Source: Pegoplata infirma (taxonomy: Eukaryota; Arthropoda; Insecta; Diptera; Anthomyiidae). Taken from it: 64,000 bases of DNA. Below the pieces are notes generated by a model. The model did not search any database. It saw nothing but the letters and a program-made list of their open reading frames with translations, and had not been told where the DNA came from. A program made the position numbers and the translations under genes. The stretch spans positions 106,170,778 through 106,234,777 of the forward strand of contig OY992536.1 of NCBI GenBank assembly GCA_963921195.1. Reading direction: 5' to 3'. Of this stretch, positions 21,223 to 55,365 are shown one piece after another. The first letter of the stretch is position 1. Each line of letters starts with the position of its first letter.

Positions 21223-21952
21223 TAAGACTGTCAAAAAAATATAAAAACTTTGAACCTAGAATTTATATTTCCAGAACAAATATTAAAAAGGCTGCCAACT
21301 AACGTAGTTTTAAAGTTTTTTTTCGATTTTTAGCTATTTTTTGCGATTTTTTGTGGGGAAAAAAGTTGCAATATTTTTTTTTTTTTATTGTATTTCAGGA
21401 TTTTTAACTCTTATTTTTGATTTTTTTATGTTTTAATTAATTGTTTATCTGTAATAAAACTGTTTTTAATAAAAAGTTGGTCAAATTGTAATGTTTTTTA
21501 TGATTTATGTTAATAATGAAAATTTCCCGTTTCCCGGGAAATTGAAAAGTCCGGGAATTCCCAAACACTAGCTGTCACTAATACTTTTTCAAGCGAAATA
21601 CGACTCTGTTTCATTTCTAATTTTTTCTATGATGTGAACCATGGTCTGTGATGTGAACTGTGTGAACACCGTTTTACGGTTTTTGCTTTTAACCAATTGC
21701 CATCACTGACATTCAGTGCTACCAATTCTTAAAAAAGCGAATAGTGAAGACAAAAGTGAAAAAAGTATTTTTTAACAATTCCGAGAGCCGCTTGTTAAAA
21801 CAAATTTTGCTAATTAATTATAAAAAATAATCAATTTTAAATATAAAACTAAATAAATATAACACATAAAGTTACAAGTAATGAAAAGCATATGAAGAAA
21901 ATGTTACTAATTTAATAAAATATTCTGTTTTATAAAAAAATAAATTCAATTA
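21223..21952. promoter_or_regulatory. Medea upstream region and probable 5' UTR
   Basis: 21528-21562 has a TTTCCCGGGAAA-type repeat end. 21566-21620 (GCTGTCACTAATACTTTTTC then AAGCGAAATACGACTCTGTT) matches a block in element Q and one upstream of TACO1. From 21700 the sequence becomes plain A-rich leader with no ATG-led exon before 21953. The transcription start cannot be fixed from sequence alone; ACATTCAGTG near 21709 is only weakly initiator-like. Confidence 0.4.
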
Positions 21953-44899
<22,947 letters not shown>

Positions 44900-46472
44900 A
44901 TTTTAAGAACTTTACTAAAAAAACCTAATTGTCTAGTAACAAAAGATATTTCTTTTCGAATGTTATTAAAAAAAGAAACAAATTACTACACTTGCGAAAT
45001 TAAAAGAAAAACCAATCAAATCTATTATAAGAAGTTTATTCATTTACCTTTTAAATTATACATACTTACATACACATTAAAGCATACATATATTTTAGTT
45101 ATTGTTTTATTTTAGTTTATTATTATTATTTTTAAAATAATGCCTTTGATAATTGCTTTAAAAAAGTGTAAACTTAAAAGATTATATTATAAAAAAAATT
45201 CTAAATTATAAACAAACAAAACGTGCTAAGTACTATTATTTTATTTTTTATTAATATAAAAACAAAAAACACGTTGCTATTATAAACAAAAATTAAAATG
45301 TTCACTTTTATTTAGAAAAACATTATTATTTTTTATTCGATTTATTTATTATCTAAAAAAATAATAATCTCCAGCATTTTTTTTTTTTCTAATTTCGTTT
45401 AATTATGGTTTATAAATGTTCATGATAATTTTTTTTTTTTTTAACACGAACGACTGTTTTTTAGTTTCTTGTAAATTTATTATATAATTCTTTAATATTT
45501 TTAGTTTGAATTCAGAATATGACAAATATTAAATATGTAACAAAAGATAAAATAGTACATACTCAATTTAAATTACAACGCAACAAAATGTAGTTTTTAT
45601 TGTATAATTATTGGAAAACAAATTAAAAAAGAAAAATATATTTATATTTAAACAAATTTTTTTAAATAATTCATTTCATTGAAACCATGTCAGGTGAGAG
45701 TTTATACTACAGCATTTTCAAATGTAATTCGAAAAAGATCAATTGTAAATTTGAAAAATGGGGTTTCAGAAGGCGTTGGGGGACACCTCCCCATCGCAAT
45801 AAATATTGGTAAATTGATTTATAATAATTTTTGCACTTATGTAATACAATTAGTAATTTATTAAAGCATTTTTTATATCCACGTCCACAAAAAGGAGCTG
45901 GATCGAAAAAAACTACATTTTTTAATCTCCTGGGTCCATGTGCAGGACTTTGAACTACTTCTGACACAAAAATGTTTCATTTTTTTAGATAATAGAATAG
46001 ATAGAATTGTTTTCTTTTCATTTACCTTTTAAATGCATTCGTTTTTTTTTTTTTTCGTTATTTCCTTTTGAAATGCATTTAGGGTCTCTTATCTTCGATT
46101 TCCTTTTGAAATGTATTCTGGGTTTCTTCCCGGAAATAATCAGAGTTCACGACTAAAAAAAAAATTTAAAAAGAGTGGGGTTTACCTCTTATCATTTTTA
46201 CTCTATGGTTCCTTGCGGAACCTGTAGGATATTTAGGGTAAGTAGAATCGATTGCTGGATAATACGTTTTTAAACCGATTGTTTGAACAGAAAATTTTGC
46301 TGGGTTGTAACTTCTCACTGTAAAGTTCCCTTTAACACAAAAACTTGGCAGCACTGAACGCATAAACGGAAATAATGAAAAGGAAACTGCATGAAAGTAA
46401 AGTAACGATCAATTTTAAAAATCACTAAAAATGTGTTATTTTTCAAAATAATAAATTTTGTTGCAAGGCGCC
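44900..46472. other. Medea 3' UTR and spacer to Mnat9
   Basis: 44900-45660 is AT-rich with long homopolymers and is the probable Medea 3' UTR; I could not fix the cleavage site. 45985-46175 is a dispersed repeat (TTTCCTTTTGAAATGCATTT type) whose second copy in intron 3 was split by S2. It ends with AGAGTGGGGTTT. Confidence 0.5.
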
Positions 46473-46577
46473 CCATTAAATTGAATACTCTTCTATTGTT
46501 AAACTAACTTGACTTCCTAGCCATTGTAACCAATCGCTTGTTACCAATCTCTCTAATGTAATTTCACGAAAAACAAA
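46473..46577 (-). repeat. Tandem duplicate of the Mnat9 3' end
   Basis: 105 bp directly downstream of the Mnat9 stop repeats the last ~100 bp of its coding sequence (from ACTTTTCGTGAAATTACATT-type sequence through AATTTAA on the minus strand). It has about four substitutions. It lies after the true stop, so the protein is unaffected, but the 3' UTR carries the copy. Confidence 0.8.
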
Positions 46578-46580
46578 CCA

Positions 46581-47180
46581 TTAAATTGAATATTTTTCTA
46601 TTGTTAAACTAACTTGGCTTCCCAGCCATTGTAACCAATCGCTTGTTACCAATCTCTCTAATGTAATTTCACGAAAAACTTCCACGCGTCGTACTTCTTT
46701 AAATTGCATTTTTTCAAACATTTTTAATGATTTCTCATTATCCATTCCAATTTTAGCTTCAAACTTTCTAATGGCCAAATTTTCTTGAGCATATTTCATC
46801 ATTAGTAACATAGATTCCCAGCCGTAACCTTTCCGCTGAAAATTTGGTTCTGCTATCATTATCTCTGCTTCCGCAATTCTTTCATTAGTTTCGGGATCAT
46901 AGGATAGAAAAAGATTTGTATCACCTACTAGTGCTTCAATTTCATTCAAATTCTTTTCATAAGTTGATCGGCATAGTATAAGGAAAGTACATTTGTCTTC
47001 ATCTTCACGCCACGTTCGTTGCATGGCGTATTCTTCTTCCAGTGAGAGTGGCTCAGAAGCAGTTAGCTCTTGTAATTCTTCAGATTGCATCCATATGTGA
47101 TATTTTGGTACATGTTTAGCTTCATATGGCACCAGAATCACTTGCTTTCCCAGAATTTTTGTGTTTTCATTTAACCTCAT
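46581..47180 (-). CDS. Mnat9: N-acetyltransferase 9-like protein (microtubule-associated NAT)
   Basis: 199 residues, single exon. GNAT fold: it starts MRLNENTKILGKQVILVPYE. The acetyl-CoA loop is QRKGYG (residues 115-120), followed by helix WESMLLMMKYA. Then come KIGMDNEKSLKMFEKMQFKE and the family C terminus DWLQWLGSQVSLTIE. This matches the NAT9 family, whose fly member is described as binding and stabilising microtubules. I chose the ATG at 47180; the frame extends three codons upstream without another ATG. It is divergent from TACO1 with about 550 bp between starts, so they may share a promoter region. Confidence 0.9.
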   Translation of the reverse strand: MRLNENTKILGKQVILVPYEAKHVPKYHIWMQSEELQELTASEPLSLEEEYAMQRTWREDEDKCTFLILCRSTYEKNLNEIEALVGDTNLFLSYDPETNERIAEAEIMIAEPNFQRKGYGWESMLLMMKYAQENLAIRKFEAKIGMDNEKSLKMFEKMQFKEVRRVEVFREITLERLVTSDWLQWLGSQVSLTIEKYSI

Positions 47181-47729
47181 GGTTAACAATTACAAAAGTA
47201 ATCAAAATAATAAATTAGAATACAGACTAATTAGATGCGACACTTATGAAAGGTCCTAAAAATCATAGTACATACATCGTAGGCTAACAAAGATGCAAAA
47301 TAAATTTGTAAAATTTTACTTAACCTTAAATTTTATCCCGAAAAAAGTAAAAAGAAAATTCTTTAAATTTGGCTTAACTTTAAATTGTTCTAAAAAATTC
47401 CTGCCGTGAGTGTGAGTCAAAAGTCACCCACGCGCCCGTCTCTAGTTACTAGTACAGAAGAACCATCGCCGCCTGGTTTATGTGTGTCTGAGCGTGTGAG
47501 GTTTTGCATATGTATTTGTGTTATTTCTTTACATTTTGTATAAAACGTTAAAAGTTACACCGTGTGCTGTCACTAATACTTATATCAAATGGATCCCTGT
47601 AAACATACTACTCATGTACTGTGGTTTCAAGTAACTACTTTGAGTACCAGAAAAATTGGTCAGTATCGTGTACTCAACACCCGAATACTCAGTACATTTA
47701 CAACACTGCTCATAAGTTGGTTGCGAAAC
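47181..47729. promoter_or_regulatory. Shared upstream region of Mnat9 and TACO1
   Basis: It contains a repeat end (GTGAGTGTGAGTCAAAAGTC...CACGCGCCCGTCTCTAG, 47405-47450). It also has a block AACGTTAAAAGTTACACCGT then GTGCTGTCACTAATACTTAT (47548-47585) shared with element Q and the Medea upstream region. 47640-47715 (GTACTCAACACC, CAGTACATTTACAACACTG) resembles the end of the hAT-like element at 49683-50031. Confidence 0.45.
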
Positions 47730-48569
47730 ATGTTTTCATTAGGCAGAGGTAATGTTTCATTTGTTAAGTTAACGATAAAATTTGGAGATGCGGTAAGAAG
47801 TTTTTCAACAGCTAAATGTCCTCTATTGGCTGGACATTCGAAATGGGCAAACATAAGGCACATTAAGGCTGCTAAAGATGGGCATAAGGCGTCGTTGTTC
47901 ACGAAATTCGCACGCCAAATAAGACTTGCTATACAGGACGGTGGAAATTCAGATCCAACTCTCAACGCTCAGTTAAGAGGTGTTATTGATGATGCACTTC
48001 GCAATAACATGCCCATGGCCACCATTCAAAATAATATAAAAAAGTCTCAGCAAAGCAAAACCGAATTGAAAAAGTATAGAGTTGATATGCGATATAAACA
48101 GAAAGTTTTCGCGATATGTGTTCTTTTTACTGAAAATTATGCTGCTGCAAAAATGGAAATTGCTCCAGTACTCCGTAAATCAGGTGCGGTTTTAATGGAT
48201 GTTGATCATCTTTTTGAAGAGTTTGGGGTTATAGAAGCTGTTGTGGATAAAACACGAATTACTTTAGACAGTGATTTTGAAGATACAGTTACGGAAGATG
48301 CTATTTTGTGTGGAGCAGAAGATGTTGAAATTATTGACAAGGAAAAAGGATTAGTATGTTTCATGTGCCGGCCTTTAATGATAATGTCATTGCGAAAATC
48401 TATTGAAGCTAAAGGTTATATCGTTGATAATACAGAACACGTATATACTCCACTGAATGATATAACACTGGTCCCAGAAGAATTCGAGGAATATCAAAAG
48501 TTTATTAACAAATTAAAAGATATATCATGTGTAGAAAATATATACGACAACATCAAGATACAAACGTGA
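47730..48569 (+). CDS. TACO1: TACO1-like mitochondrial translational activator (YebC family)
   Basis: 279 residues from the ATG at 47730, single exon. The basic, serine-rich first 30 residues (MFSLGRGNVSFVKLTIKFGD) suit a mitochondrial targeting signal. The mature part starts at the YebC signature AGHSKWANIRHIKAAKDGHK and continues with LFTKFARQIRLAIQDGG and NMPMATIQNNIKK. TACO1 supports translation of mitochondrial COX1. The frame is open back to 47589, but the extra 47 codons overlap repeat-like sequence and lack a targeting profile, so I prefer the internal start. A polyadenylation signal AATAAA lies 44 bp past the stop. Confidence 0.9.
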   Translation: MFSLGRGNVSFVKLTIKFGDAVRSFSTAKCPLLAGHSKWANIRHIKAAKDGHKASLFTKFARQIRLAIQDGGNSDPTLNAQLRGVIDDALRNNMPMATIQNNIKKSQQSKTELKKYRVDMRYKQKVFAICVLFTENYAAAKMEIAPVLRKSGAVLMDVDHLFEEFGVIEAVVDKTRITLDSDFEDTVTEDAILCGAEDVEIIDKEKGLVCFMCRPLMIMSLRKSIEAKGYIVDNTEHVYTPLNDITLVPEEFEEYQKFINKLKDISCVENIYDNIKIQT

Positions 48570-48612
48570 AATAATTGGCTATTAAATAGTTCACTTTTAG
48601 AGAATTTTCTTA

Positions 48613-48618
48613 AATAAA
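48613..48618 (+). terminator. TACO1 polyadenylation signal
   Basis: Canonical AATAAA 44 bp after the TACO1 stop codon, followed by T-rich sequence (GTTCTTTCTTCTTTTTAG). Confidence 0.6.
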
Positions 48619-48926
48619 AATATTAATTTTGTGTTAACTATCGTTCTTTCTTCTTTTTAGATTAAAGAATCCACGAATGGATTGGTAAAAAGGTGAACAA
48701 TCAGCTGTTCCTTTTTGTTATATGCCAATACATGTAACTCGCCTTCTCCATCTGGGAAATAGCTAATTATATAAAGAAATGTGAAAATCAATCGTAAAGA
48801 CCATATTCACATACTCAATTTTAATTGCCTTTAAGACTCTGCAATACACTAATAAAATCAGAACTGCGGCAATAAAAATTGACTAATGGGTATGTCTACA
48901 CCTTCTGTTATGTAGAATAGTGCCCT

Positions 48927-49345
48927 ATTTCCCCGGTTCTCGATATTTCCGTTTCTGGTACCGGTTTCCCGTTTCTAGATATATTCCCGTGAATTCCGGT
49001 ATTCCCGGTTTTGATCCTGGTACCGGTTCTTAAAAAACAAAATATACTATACCATAAAATATTTAAATTTAGTAATTGTACCATTTTATCAGTATTTCAG
49101 AAATATTAAGTTGTGTTTGTAAAACTATTTAAAAATCATGTAACTATCTTTTTTTCTTTAATTCATAAAAAATGGAAATGGTGTTTTTTACACATTTGTA
49201 TTTTTTTTTTTTTTTTGTAAAAGCGAAGAAAAATTTTAATTGTACAAAATTTTGCAATATATAAATACCGGTAGTCCCGGAAACATTCAAGAATTATTCA
49301 AGAACCGGTATACCGGTATCATTTCCCGGTATTACCGAGAACCGC
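48927..49345. mobile_element. W: inverted-repeat element rich in CCGGT
   Basis: Ends with CCCCGGTTCTCGATATTTCC and CGGTATTACCGAGAACCGCG are inverted. Subterminal copies of ACCGGT, CCCGGT and TACCGG crowd both sides of an AT-rich centre. It resembles in style the two elements with GCCGAA repeats. No clear target duplication was found. Confidence 0.6.
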
Positions 49346-49426
49346 GTATGCCTGTACTACGGTATTGACCGTAGACAAAGCAACAAACACACAAAACAAC
49401 AAATTTTCATGAAGACAATTGTGTAA

Positions 49427-49567
49427 TGTGGCATTCACACTTGCTTTATTGAAGTATTTAAGAGCTATGTGTTTAAAAAACTCTTTGTTCGGTGTCCAAT
49501 ACGTTTTTATTCTGTTACTGGTGTTTTGTTAAACAACTTGTTTAAGGTCGCAAGTGTGAATGCCACA
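49427..49567. mobile_element. I: 141-bp MITE with TAA duplication
   Basis: Inverted ends TGTGGCATTCACACTTGC and GCAAGTGTGAATGCCACA, flanked by TAA (49424-49426, 49568-49570), as for Harbinger-like elements. One end recurs near 479. Confidence 0.75.
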
Positions 49568-49682
49568 TAAAAACCCTTCCTGCTCCAATTGTGATTAATG
49601 GCTTAAAACGGCAAACAAAAGGACCTTGTTACAGCGATTTTTAATACAATTATATGTGTACATCACTTTTTAAGTTTACGAT

Positions 49683-50031
49683 TAGTGTTGTAAATTGTGG
49701 TTACTTTTGACTACTCGATACTTTTTCGACTGAGTACTCGACACTATTCAATACTTTTTTTTGAAACTAAAAAAAAAATAAATTTACAGCCGTCTAGAAT
49801 ATAATTAAATTCATTTTTATTCCTAATTTGATTTTATTTGCATTACAGGCACTTAATAGTTTAAGTTTGGGTTATTTTTTTACATTTAAAAACTATTTCT
49901 TTATAAAGACTTTTAAAAAAATACAACCCTGACAGTATTAAGTAGTTACTTTTGAGTATTGAGTACTCGAAAAATAGGCTACTGCCTATTTAGTACTCGG
50001 TACTCAAGAACTCAGGACTTTTACAACACTA
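49683..50031. mobile_element. V: 349-bp hAT-like MITE with 8-bp duplication
   Basis: Ends TAGTGTTGTAAA and TTTACAACACTA. Perfect target duplication TTTACGAT (49675-49682, 50032-50039). Subterminal GAGTACTCG/CGAGTACTC motifs occur on both sides. The TAGTG start and 8-bp duplication fit hAT. Confidence 0.85.
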
Positions 50032-50600
50032 TTTACGATAAAAAAATTGTAATTGCATTTTTTGCTTCGGTTGCGAATTTTACAGCATTTAGTGGTTTCT
50101 TTTGTTTTTTACAATAAATAAATAAACAATTAAATTGAAATTATTTTTTATATAAACAATAAGTGGAGTACTTTTGCAATAGGTTTTATGTCGATTTTTT
50201 CCAAATATCATATATCAGAAACCATTGTGAAAGTGACTTCGTTTCTCGAATAGAACACTGCAAAAAAAATCGATAGGGCCAAGAAAGAAAATTGAACAAA
50301 AATAAAAAATTGCTCCAAAAAGACAACGTACATTATCTAATTAAGACTTTAGCTGGAATTTTGCTGATATTTTAAAGTGTTTTGCATTGCAATAAAAGGG
50401 GTTCTCGAACATAATCAATTTGATTTAATCCAATTCCAATGCTTTTGCACATTCCAAAAGGCATTTCCAATTAAAAACTAAGTTGGATTTAATCATAATT
50501 GGCTATTATTACGAGTCATCCAAAATCTGCGTAATATTATAGTAATTATAAAACTTTAAAAAAATTAGTTTATAAGTATTTTAAAATAAAACACCCAAAT

Positions 50601-50859
50601 ATGGATTCCGAGCCGGACAACAATAAAAAAGATGCCATGACTGGTCCCGAGTGTAAGAAAATCAAATTGGATGACCCACAATCATCGAAATTAGATGATC
50701 ATGCCAAAGCTATGAAAGTAGCTGGATTTTCTTTGAGTGCCATTGAGGAGATGCGTAATCGCGCTGAAGAAGATTGTAACAGTCAAAGCTTAGATCAACA
50801 ATTGCGACACTTTCAAGTGCTAGATGAAATTGGTTCCAATTCAGAAGATGAAGAAGAGG
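50601..50859 (+). CDS. First coding exon of an unidentified gene
   Basis: ATG in context CACCCAAATATGG opens an 86-codon frame: acidic/polar start MDSEPDNNKKDAMTGPECKK, then DDHAKAMKVAGFSLSAIEEM, RNRAEEDCNSQSLDQQLRHF and an acidic end SNSEDEEEG. It stops at a perfect donor G|GTAAGT (phase 1). KKIKLD could be a nuclear signal. The helical middle and acidic tail suggest a soluble, possibly nuclear protein, but I do not recognise the family. No following exon is evident before the window end, so the next intron is long or later exons are too short to see. Confidence 0.6.
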
Positions 50860-52418
50860 GTAAGTAATTCTTAATCATTTTCAATTATACTAAAATTTAA
50901 ATTTGATTAACTTGAATGTTTACTACTACAATTTGTTTCGATGATTAGCATCTATGTATGTTCGGGCAATTAAATGTGATATGATCAACTGACTGTATCA
51001 TACTACAATCACATAAGTAGAGTCAATAATGTTTACCTTTAAAAGGTGTTTTCTAGTCTGGTTGCGATCAAATCTCAATCTGCACACCATCGTTATCACA
51101 TTTCTAGGGAGATGTTGATTTCTAAACCGTGGTTTTGTATTGACTGTCTGGGTAAGAGAATATAGGTGTCGTCCGTGTATGCTGTCATCACATTTGTTTT
51201 GCCATAAGATTGCGTTTTTCCTATCCACAGCTCTTAAATCATTAAACGAAATTAATGGATTTCTTTACTATTTCGTCTGGAAAGCACAATTATATTTTAT
51301 TTTTTAATTCAAAAACATTAGAGGTATTCAGAGTCTTGTTACCAGCCCTGGCAATGTAGCAAAAGAGTACTTCTATCAAAAAATACATGTATTTTGAAAA
51401 GTAATTTTGAAAAGTGCTCTTTTACTACCAGTGCCAGGGCTGGCAAGCAAGACTCTGAATACCACTATTATAAAACTCAAATAAAATATGTTAACTACTT
51501 AAAGAAAAATTTTGAAGTCGATCACTTTATTCTAAATGTGTTTTTTTAATAGTTGCAAAAAATAAAATTTGCGAAATAATTTTCGATGCAAATTTGTCGA
51601 CTTTTTGCACTTGATTGATAACAGCTGACAAACAAATTGTCAGAACGTGTTGGGGAGTATAACAAATGTAAAACAATGTTATCTACGGACATTTTTGTCT
51701 TTTTTGAAGCGAAAAAATTAAAAATACGACTTTGGAGCCCAAAACTCGAAGACCGTCTTAAGACGGTCTTGCCGGTTAGAGGGTTAAGCTCTAAATAAAG
51801 AGAAATGAAATGCCATTACCAAATTTTGTCACCATTTTTGCAAAACCTAAATCTATTTGAAGCTGGACGTAAAAAAAAAAAATCCATACTTCGTGTATAA
51901 CCCCTATTCTAAGTGTTTCAGTTGAAAAATAAGTTCATATGTACAGTGACGAGCAAAAGTGTAACAGGGTTCACATTGCTTAGATAATCTGCTCTATATT
52001 TTAAACTACACAAGATAAAGTATTGAAGTTTTTTGATAATTTTATTAGTTAATTGATCAGAATTTAAAAACATTATCGAAATATGCTGTAAAATTTTTTA
52101 TAAAAAAAATATAGTAAAAATTCCATAAAAAGGCAAGTGTTACATTATTGCACTCATGATTTTTCTACATAAATCTTTAGGACAACTTTTATATTTCGCG
52201 CATATAGACCCGGATTTTGCAATTTTTTATAAAACTTAATAAATAACATAAAAATAATTCATTTGTTGAAAAGAAATTTTGGGTAAACATTATTTTTAAC
52301 TCAAAAGTCCGTCCTTTTTACGTTTTTTGGGGAACCACGCATATTTATCAAGCTAAGAATTTGCAGAAATTATTTTTTTTGAATGGTGTTTATATCAGGC
52401 GATAATAGAGACCATTTT
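50860..52418. other. Gene-free stretch, probably intron; one foldback
   Basis: 51320-51468 is a MITE-like foldback with ends GGTATTCAGAGTCTTGTTAC and GCAAGACTCTGAATACC. 51740-51780 has an AAGACCGTCTTAAGACGGTCTT palindrome. The rest is AT-rich without exon signs. Confidence 0.5.
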
Positions 52419-53400
52419 TCTCTTTCAGACAAGATCAATTCTTCTTCGAATTTAATTTTCTAAAATGGTAAAAAAATCATTAGCCACAAGTGCTTTAAAT
52501 CTAAAATTTACGTATGAATTTGTATGGAAATTTGTTAACAAACACTAAGGGTATTCATTTCAGCTTTTTTTCGGTTGTAAAAACGAAAAATTGTAAAAAT
52601 GTAACTTTTTATTACAACAAACACATGAAAAAATTTTCCTCTTAAAAGTTGCAATTTAAACTACCTATATCCAAGTGTAAAATTATCAGAGTAAAAAGTT
52701 ACATTTTTCCAATTATTTAAAGCGTTGCCATTCATTACTAGTCAAAGAAAAAGTACCAAGATTTGCAACTGTATTATAAGTTTTTCCTACCTCGGCAGCC
52801 CTTATTGAACATATGTTTGAAATTTTTCTTAGAAGAAAATATATATACAAATAGTTTTGGTTATAATAATAGAAATTAAGAATTAAACAACAAGAAAAAA
52901 CTAAAAAAATTAGTAAAAAGTGTAATTTATAAGTTAATTGGTTCATTCATCGAATAATTTAATTATTTTTGGAAACTTTGTATCATAATTTTGTATGTGC
53001 CCGTTCACATCAATGAGAGTGGAATCTTGCATTTTTCATTTTTCCACTTTTACATTTTCTGAAATGAATACCCTTACTGTGTAAATAAACTAAATATTGA
53101 AAAAATTAAAGGTTTTTTCTAATGACTTTTTTTAACCATTTTAGCAAATTACATTTTTAGAACATTTTGTATTATCTTTAAGAGAAAATTACAAGCTTTC
53201 GAACGAGCCTGATACCAAGTCATTTGCATGTCAGGATCTTATTTCATAAGCATTTAAAGGGTCAAAAATGCCCTTTTTCGGCACTTTAACCGCGAATTAC
53301 TCAAAATCCTGACGTGATAGACAAATTTGGGCTCCGGATTTGGAATCAGCGCAACAGACACTATCCAAATCACTAACCAGCATCCAATACGCATTTTCTT
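52419..53400. repeat. M2: foldback repeat split by element U
   Basis: The second copy of M (M1 is inside K, inverse orientation). Landmarks shared with M1 are AAAATGGTAAAAAAATCATTA, GCATGTCAGGATCTTAT, CGGCACTTTAACCGCGAAT and CATCCAATACGCATTTTC. The uninterrupted M1 junction AACACTGTGTAAATAAAC shows where U entered. Confidence 0.7.
52547..53075. mobile_element. U: 529-bp TIR element with ACT duplication
   Basis: Inverted ends AAGGGTATTCATTTC and GAAATGAATACCCTT. ACT is duplicated on both sides (52544-52546, 53076-53078), confirmed against the empty site in M1. It is non-coding. Confidence 0.8.
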
Positions 53401-53537
53401 GTTGAGCTGTGTTATTGCCATTAAAGTCGGATTACTCAATGTCCAGTTAGCTGCTAACTGTAAACACAACGGAGCCTTATGTCAAACGTTGTACGAAAAA
53501 GTTAAATTTAACAGAGAGTTATTTTATAACAGATCAT

Positions 53538-54007
53538 TAGTGTCCGACCGAACGCACTTTTTCAGACCGAACCCGTACCCGAACCCGAACTTCGGTCAAT
53601 TTTGCAAAGTTCGGCCGAACCCGTAACCGAACTTTTTTTTTATTTAAAAACAGTTGTTTTTGCATATAATTATGAAAAAAAAAACAACTAAAAAAGTGTT
53701 TTTTCTTAATTGTTCTAATTTAAAGTAACAAAATAAATATTTTGTTCTTTTGTATACTTAAAAAAAGTGAAAAAATATGGCTCAAGTTGATTTTTTTGGA
53801 AAAAAAAATATATTTCTTTTTAACAATAGTCTGATTTGAGGTGTAAAGTAGTTGCACTGTTAGTATGGCTTAGTTTTAAGACGATAAAAAGCAATAAAAC
53901 AAAAGTTCGGTAAAGTTCGGTCAAAATTTGGCCGAACACCGAACAGTGGCCGAACGCCACTTTTTACCGAACTCCGTAACCGAACCCGAACGTTCGGTCG
54001 GACACTA
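53538..54007. mobile_element. hAT-like MITE with CCGAAC repeats
   Basis: Ends TAGTGTCCGACCGAA and TTCGGTCGGACACTA with a perfect 8-bp duplication CAGATCAT (53530-53537, 54008-54015). Both sides carry clustered CCGAAC/GTTCGG motifs; the middle is AT-rich. It shares ends with the element at 58147-58463. Confidence 0.9.
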
Positions 54008-54015
54008 CAGATCAT

Positions 54016-54796
54016 TGAGTAATCCAGCCAAATTGCAAAAATAGGCCATATTTTTATAGAACAAATTTTAATTTTCATTTGTTAAATTTTTTACTATTTG
54101 ATTTATCTTTTAAAATTATGCAGTGTGTAATGTTTTTTTGCTTTTTATCTTTAAAAAAAAATTGAGAAATCAAATCTAAACTTCTTATCGCTAAATCAAC
54201 ATACTCACACACATTTGTTAAATATTAAATTTTATTTAAACGCAAGATAAGAACAGGCAAACTAAAGAGGCTGTATCTTGTATTGTTTTTTAATTAAACC
54301 CAATTTTACTTTAGTTAAAGGTGTGTTTTGTAAATGTTAAGATCGTGTAACATTAAAATTAGTATATTTTAAAAATGTAGTTTCAATCAAAGATATCCTG
54401 TTTTTATATTATTTTATTCTCTCTAAAACTAAGTGCATGACAAAGTAAAAAAAATAATATACAAATTTTTTAACAATTAAAAAAAATATAAAAATGCGTA
54501 TGTTACCCATATTACGTATGGAAATATCTGAACAATTTCATAATTGTAAAACAGGTGAATATTTGGAATATAACGAAGATACTTCAGGCCAGTTAAGATT
54601 ATAATAATGACAAAGTTAGTTGCTCTTTCGACGCTCTCCGATATTAAAAAAAAAATTTGATAGGTTGTTTAGGATAAAAGCTTTACAAATAATGCAGCTA
54701 TAATTTTTAAAAAATCGTCTTGTTTTCAAAAGGAGAATGGTTAGACGATCTTTAAAAATTTTGTGCAGAATTTAATTTAAATGCATTAGATCACTT
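54016..54796. other. Gene-free AT-rich stretch
   Basis: No exon, RNA gene or clear repeat boundary is seen here. It contains long A/T runs and no convincing open frame. Confidence 0.5.
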
Positions 54797-55365
54797 CACT
54801 CAGAAAATTATGTAAGTTACTACATGTTAGTTATTCGTATATTTTACAGTAGTTAGTTGTTTTCAACTACAAAGTCAGTTGTTTATGTATGAAAAATATC
54901 AAACAACTATTTCTGTTAGTTATTTTAAGTCGTTTTTTTGAACAACTAACAAAAAAGTACTGTGATGTAGTAACAGTTATTTAAAGTAGTTAATTTTAAT
55001 TTATTTATCTCTGAAAAATTTTCAAAGTTTTTTTTCCAAAAAATAAAAAAAAAATCGTGTTTTTATTTTTCACAACTTTTAAAAAAAAAAAAAACTTCGA
55101 AAAAATTTGGTCTTCAATTTTTTTTCTAAAAAATTTATTGAAAAAATAATTTATATATTGATTATTTTATTTTTACTACATTTTAGTTGTTTTAACTACA
55201 AATGTAAGTAGTTTTTACTACATAAGTCAGTTGTTTTTTGTCAGTTAAAATAACTAACATTGTTAGTTGATTTAACTGAAAAAGTAGTTGACCCCAAAAC
55301 AACTTACAAAGTAGTTATTTTAACTGACATTTTCAGTTGATTTTACTAACATAATTTTTTGAGTG
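54797..55365. mobile_element. D1: TIR element rich in GTTAGTTG/CAACTAAC
   Basis: Ends CACTCAGAAAATTATGTAAG and CTAACATAATTTTTTGAGTG are inverted. The interior has many copies of AGTTGTTTT, TAACTAACA and ACTACA. A shorter relative lies within both B copies (about 5725-5932, 7204-7411) and a diverged one at 56460-56900. Confidence 0.65.
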
